From: Kutzneria buriramensis
Lineage (GTDB): Bacteria > Actinomycetota > Actinomycetes > Mycobacteriales > Pseudonocardiaceae
Length of the DNA stretch: 64,000 nucleotides
NCBI RefSeq assembly: GCF_003387475.1
Contig: NZ_QUNO01000013.1
Location: 248,001 to 312,000, forward strand
Direction of reading: 5' to 3'
Shown: in pieces, positions 61,468 to 64,000 of the stretch
How positions within the stretch are numbered: position 1 is the first letter of the stretch
Layout: each line of letters starts with the position of its first letter
Position numbers and translations under genes: made by a program
The notes under the pieces: generated by a model
Databases searched by the model: none
The model's input: the letters and a program-made list of their open reading frames with translations, nothing else
What the model was told of the DNA's origin: nothing

Positions 61468-61493
61468 CTACCCCGTGCGGACCGGTGTGACTC
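61468..61493 (-). promoter_or_regulatory. SigB/SigF-type promoter of the aconitase operon
   Basis: Minus strand: GAGT (61490-61493), 16-base spacer, GGGTAG (61468-61473), 23 bases to GTG 61444. The -35 is a weak match. Confidence 0.45.
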
Positions 61494-61598
61494 GTTCACT
61501 GTTGATTTTCTGGCCGGTGGACAACGGCTCGCGGCCGGTAGCGTCGAGGACCTGCCGGAATCCTCCTGTTCGTAACCCTGCACGAACGGATATCAACC

Positions 61599-62492
61599 AT
61601 GCCAAGCATTCTTCGGCGCGCCGGCGCCGCTTTCTGTGCCTGCGCCGCAGTTGTCCTGATGGCCTCCCCCGCGGACGCCGCCGTCGCCACGCCGATGACG
61701 GCCTCAAATGGCCACCACACCGACGTGGTCGGCGTCGAACGCGGTGCGGCCGTGAGGCAACACACCGCCGGACAGACCGCATCTTTCCTCGACGCGCACG
61801 CCGCCCTGCTCGGGCGTCCGCTGGCCGGACACGTCGCCGCGACCACCATTCACCCGGCGGCGGGCACCGCGTTCATCGACAAGGGCAACGACCAGGGCGC
61901 GTTCGCCACCCAGAGCGCCCACACGGACGTGCACCCGACCAACGGCGGCACCACCATCTACACGCCGACGCTGTACTCGGCCGGCGGGTCCTGCATCGAG
62001 GTGACCACCGTCTACACCAACACGACGCAGGCCGTCGAGGCGTGGGACTGGTGCAACCACATCAACTTCGAGGCGTCGGTGGCGATCAACTCGTCCTTCG
62101 TGAGCCGCTACGAGAACGGGGCCGGCTCCTACACCACCGAGATCCTCAAGACCGGCGGCAACACCTGGGTGGCGTACCTGTACAACTACTCCACCAAGGC
62201 CTACGACACCCTCTACACGTCCTCGGGCACCTCGCAGGCCGGCACCACCGGCTGGGACGTGAACGAGCTGTATTCCGACCTCCAGAGCAACGGCCAGAGC
62301 TACGCGTGCGCGGACATGGCCGGCAAGACCTTCGAGGCCAACGGCATCCAGGTCGACCTGGGCGGCACCTGGCAGGCGGCCGCGCCGGGCAACTCCGACA
62401 CCCGCTTCGACTCGGGCAACGCCTCCTACGACTGCTCGAGCCGCAGCTACCAGATGGTCACGCAGTACAACCACTGGAAGGTCGTGGGCTGA
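61599..62492 (+). CDS. Secreted protein of unknown function, 297 aa
   Basis: A Sec signal peptide (MPSILRRAGAAFCACAAVVL, cleavage near ADA/AVA) precedes a beta-rich domain with four cysteines (SCIEV, DWCNH, YACADM, YDCSS) that could form two disulfides. The mature part is rich in Thr, Ser, Tyr and Gly, as in cell-wall or carbohydrate-binding proteins; a lectin-like or CBM-like role is possible but unproven. A 58-residue N-terminal region with several His residues precedes the main fold. It is convergent with phospholipase C, separated by the strong terminator. Confidence 0.78.
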   Translation: MPSILRRAGAAFCACAAVVLMASPADAAVATPMTASNGHHTDVVGVERGAAVRQHTAGQTASFLDAHAALLGRPLAGHVAATTIHPAAGTAFIDKGNDQGAFATQSAHTDVHPTNGGTTIYTPTLYSAGGSCIEVTTVYTNTTQAVEAWDWCNHINFEASVAINSSFVSRYENGAGSYTTEILKTGGNTWVAYLYNYSTKAYDTLYTSSGTSQAGTTGWDVNELYSDLQSNGQSYACADMAGKTFEANGIQVDLGGTWQAAAPGNSDTRFDSGNASYDCSSRSYQMVTQYNHWKVVG

Positions 62493-62502
62493 CACCCCCT
62501 TC

Positions 62503-62559
62503 ATGCAGGGAAGGACGCCTTACCCTCGTTCAACGCGGGTAAGGCGTCCTTCCCTGCAT
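62503..62559. terminator. Perfect 23-base hairpin, bidirectional terminator
   Basis: Arms 62503-62525 and 62537-62559 are exactly complementary, with an 11-base loop (62526-62536). It lies between convergent genes (stop at 62492 and stop at 62567) and can end transcription from both. The exceptional length and perfection also suggest that it may be a repeated genomic element. Confidence 0.8.
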
Positions 62560-62566
62560 TCGGGGA

Positions 62567-64000
62567 TCAGCCGGAAATACTGGCGGAACCGGTTTCGAGG
62601 TGTCCGGTGAACCGGCGCGACCAGCCGGGGTCGGCGGACACCGTGACGGTGAAGTCGTACCAGCCGTTGTTGTAGGCGACGGCGTTGAAGTAGTCGCTGA
62701 CGGTCTGCCCGGCGGCGACGGTGTACGTCCACGGGCCGTCGGTGCGGTAGTTGGTGGACGTCACGGTGTAGGTGACCGAGGACGTCGAGCCGTTGACGAA
62801 GTCCAGCCACAGCGCCAGTTTGCCGGTGCTGGACGTGACCGCGATCCGCGAGCGGGCCTCGACGTTCTTGGCGGCGTTGGTGGCGTCGCCCTGGAACCGC
62901 CGCAGGAACCGGTTGGGTCCGACGACGGTGAAGTCGTACTTGCCGGACCCGTAACCGGTCCCGCAGTTGAAGAAGTCGGTGGTGGAACTGGTGACGGTGT
63001 ACTGCCAAGGGCCGCCGCTGCGGAAGGCGTTGGCGTAGGCGGCGAAGTGAGCGGCCTTCGACCCGGTGTTGGTCATGGTGATGTTGAGCTGGATGGTGCC
63101 GCCGCTGTAGTACCAGGACGAGATGGAGGCGTCGGTCTGGTACGGCAGCGCCCGCGCCGGCCTGGTGCCGGTTTCCTGCGGCGGCAGGGCATTCGTCTTC
63201 GGCGACGGATTGGGCAGCAGCGCACAGGTGCCGCCGGAGATCACCGCGCCGGGCGTGGGCAGCGTCGGCAGGCCGTGCACCGGGTTGGCGAAGTCGAACG
63301 CCGAGGTGAGGTCGCCGCACACCGACCGCCGCCAGGCGCTGATGTACTGGCAGTTCGCCGGCGTGCCGATGGCGTTCGACCAGGTCTCCATGAACCGGAT
63401 CACGGACGTGTGGTCGAAGACCTCGGAATCGACCCAGCCGCCCCGCGTCCACGGCGACACCACGATCATCGGCACCCGGAAGCCGAGCCCGACGGGCGTG
63501 CCGCTGACGAACTCGCCGGCGGTGCCGGCGGCCGGCGAGGGCGGCGGCACGTGGTCGAAGAAGCCGTCGTTCTCGTCGTAGTTGAGGAACACCACCGTGC
63601 TGTCGAGCGTGGCCGGGTCGGCGGCCAGCGCCTGGAGCAGGCCGCTGACGAAGCGTTCACCGTTGACGGGCGGGCCGATCGGGTGCTCGGAGGTGATCTG
63701 GTCGGTCACCACCCATGACACCTGCGGCAGCGTGCCGGCGACGACGTCGCCCTTGATCGCGGCGATGATGTCGTCCGGGGTGCTACCGGTCTTGGCCGGC
63801 ACACTCGCCATGCCCCGGTCGTGCAGCGGGGAGCCCGCGGGGGCGTTGGCGAACTGCTTGAAGTAGGCCAGCGCATTGTCGCCGTAGTTGTCCTTCGCGT
63901 TCTGGTAGACCCGCCAGCTGATGCCGGCGTTCTGGAGGGTTTCCGCGTAGGTCTGCCAGGTCAGGTTGGACTCGTCGCCGCCGTCGTTGGCGGGCGAGCC
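62567..64000 (-). CDS. plc: Phosphocholine-specific phospholipase C (5' end outside window)
   Basis: 478 aa are visible; the N-terminal part continues beyond position 64000. The visible part includes the second half of the phosphoesterase domain (LNYDENDGFFDHVPPP metal motif, IVVSPWTRGGWVDSEVFDHTS) and two copies of the C-terminal PLC domain (DUF756): residues starting DASISSWYYSGG and VEARSRIAVTSS, each ending in an [FY]DFTV strand. Secreted enzyme of the PlcC/PlcH type that cleaves phosphatidylcholine or sphingomyelin. Start codon and Tat signal are outside the window. Confidence 0.9.
   Translation of the reverse strand, partial: GSPANDGGDESNLTWQTYAETLQNAGISWRVYQNAKDNYGDNALAYFKQFANAPAGSPLHDRGMASVPAKTGSTPDDIIAAIKGDVVAGTLPQVSWVVTDQITSEHPIGPPVNGERFVSGLLQALAADPATLDSTVVFLNYDENDGFFDHVPPPSPAAGTAGEFVSGTPVGLGFRVPMIVVSPWTRGGWVDSEVFDHTSVIRFMETWSNAIGTPANCQYISAWRRSVCGDLTSAFDFANPVHGLPTLPTPGAVISGGTCALLPNPSPKTNALPPQETGTRPARALPYQTDASISSWYYSGGTIQLNITMTNTGSKAAHFAAYANAFRSGGPWQYTVTSSTTDFFNCGTGYGSGKYDFTVVGPNRFLRRFQGDATNAAKNVEARSRIAVTSSTGKLALWLDFVNGSTSSVTYTVTSTNYRTDGPWTYTVAAGQTVSDYFNAVAYNNGWYDFTVTVSADPGWSRRFTGHLETGSASISG

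Noticed and set aside
1-64000. tRNA, rRNA, CRISPR or insertion sequence
   Set aside because: No cloverleaf, repeat-spacer array, transposase or terminal inverted repeats were seen.

Overview
This window is chromosomal DNA of a high-GC Gram-positive bacterium. It is strongly GC-rich, with many GTG starts, 4-bp ATGA/GTGA overlaps between genes, and actinobacterial families such as DUF6292, DUF1360, SARP/LuxR AAA regulators and a three-helix Rieske QcrA. A member of the Pseudonocardiales is my best guess, but that is an inference. I see no rRNA, tRNA, CRISPR array, insertion sequence or prophage. Coding density is very high; no gene-free stretch exceeds about 200 bases, the longest being 57278-57469 and 28620-28799.

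Layout. 1-3750: end of a MerR-type regulator, a VIT/vWA protein and two small unknowns. 3777-7713: a TPP-dependent (pyruvate oxidase-like) enzyme, cytochrome oxidase subunit I and DUF6328. 7695-8258: SRPBCC protein. 8329-12313: a cation/proton antiporter operon in the order E-F-G-DUF4040-B-C-D. 12351-17140: SDR, baeRF/Rv2629-like factor, VOC, HhH endonuclease-like, LLM oxidoreductase and universal stress protein. 17259-25956: a 44-aa protein, a 988-aa FAD/Fe-S dehydrogenase, a GH15-enolase-SnoaL-DUF1360 operon, a GT9 glycosyltransferase, and holin-like plus DUF3618 proteins. 25942-28619: qcrB and qcrA without qcrC. 28800-37033: three genes for very large or secreted beta-rich proteins of unknown function. 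37035-52139: MFS transporter, S33 peptidase, a SARP regulator, PLP enzyme, KAP NTPase, PPOX-type protein, trypsin-like protease, a frameshifted secreted protein, a LuxR regulator and a DUF3040-like protein. 52199-61444: MscS channel, Ku, hydrolase, DJ-1, a four-TM protein, transketolase, a DUF222 fragment, two small proline-rich proteins, transaldolase and aconitase. 61599-64000: a secreted protein and phospholipase C.

The unifying signal is in the promoters. About 19 upstream regions contain GNNT (usually GTTG, GTTT or GATT), 14-17 bases, then GGGTAN or a close variant. This matches what is known of SigB/SigF-type general stress promoters in actinobacteria. In twelve cases the -10 element lies only 8-10 bases before the start codon and there is no Shine-Dalgarno, as expected for leaderless mRNA. 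The genes concerned suit a stress role: universal-stress-type neighbours, ribosome hibernation, DNA end joining, mechanosensing, cation export, alternative respiration, sugar-phosphate metabolism and redox enzymes. I therefore read most of the window as a general-stress island. The strongest candidate for an undescribed system is the three-gene cluster at 28800-37033, which lacks a recognisable stress promoter and is divergent from qcrAB.
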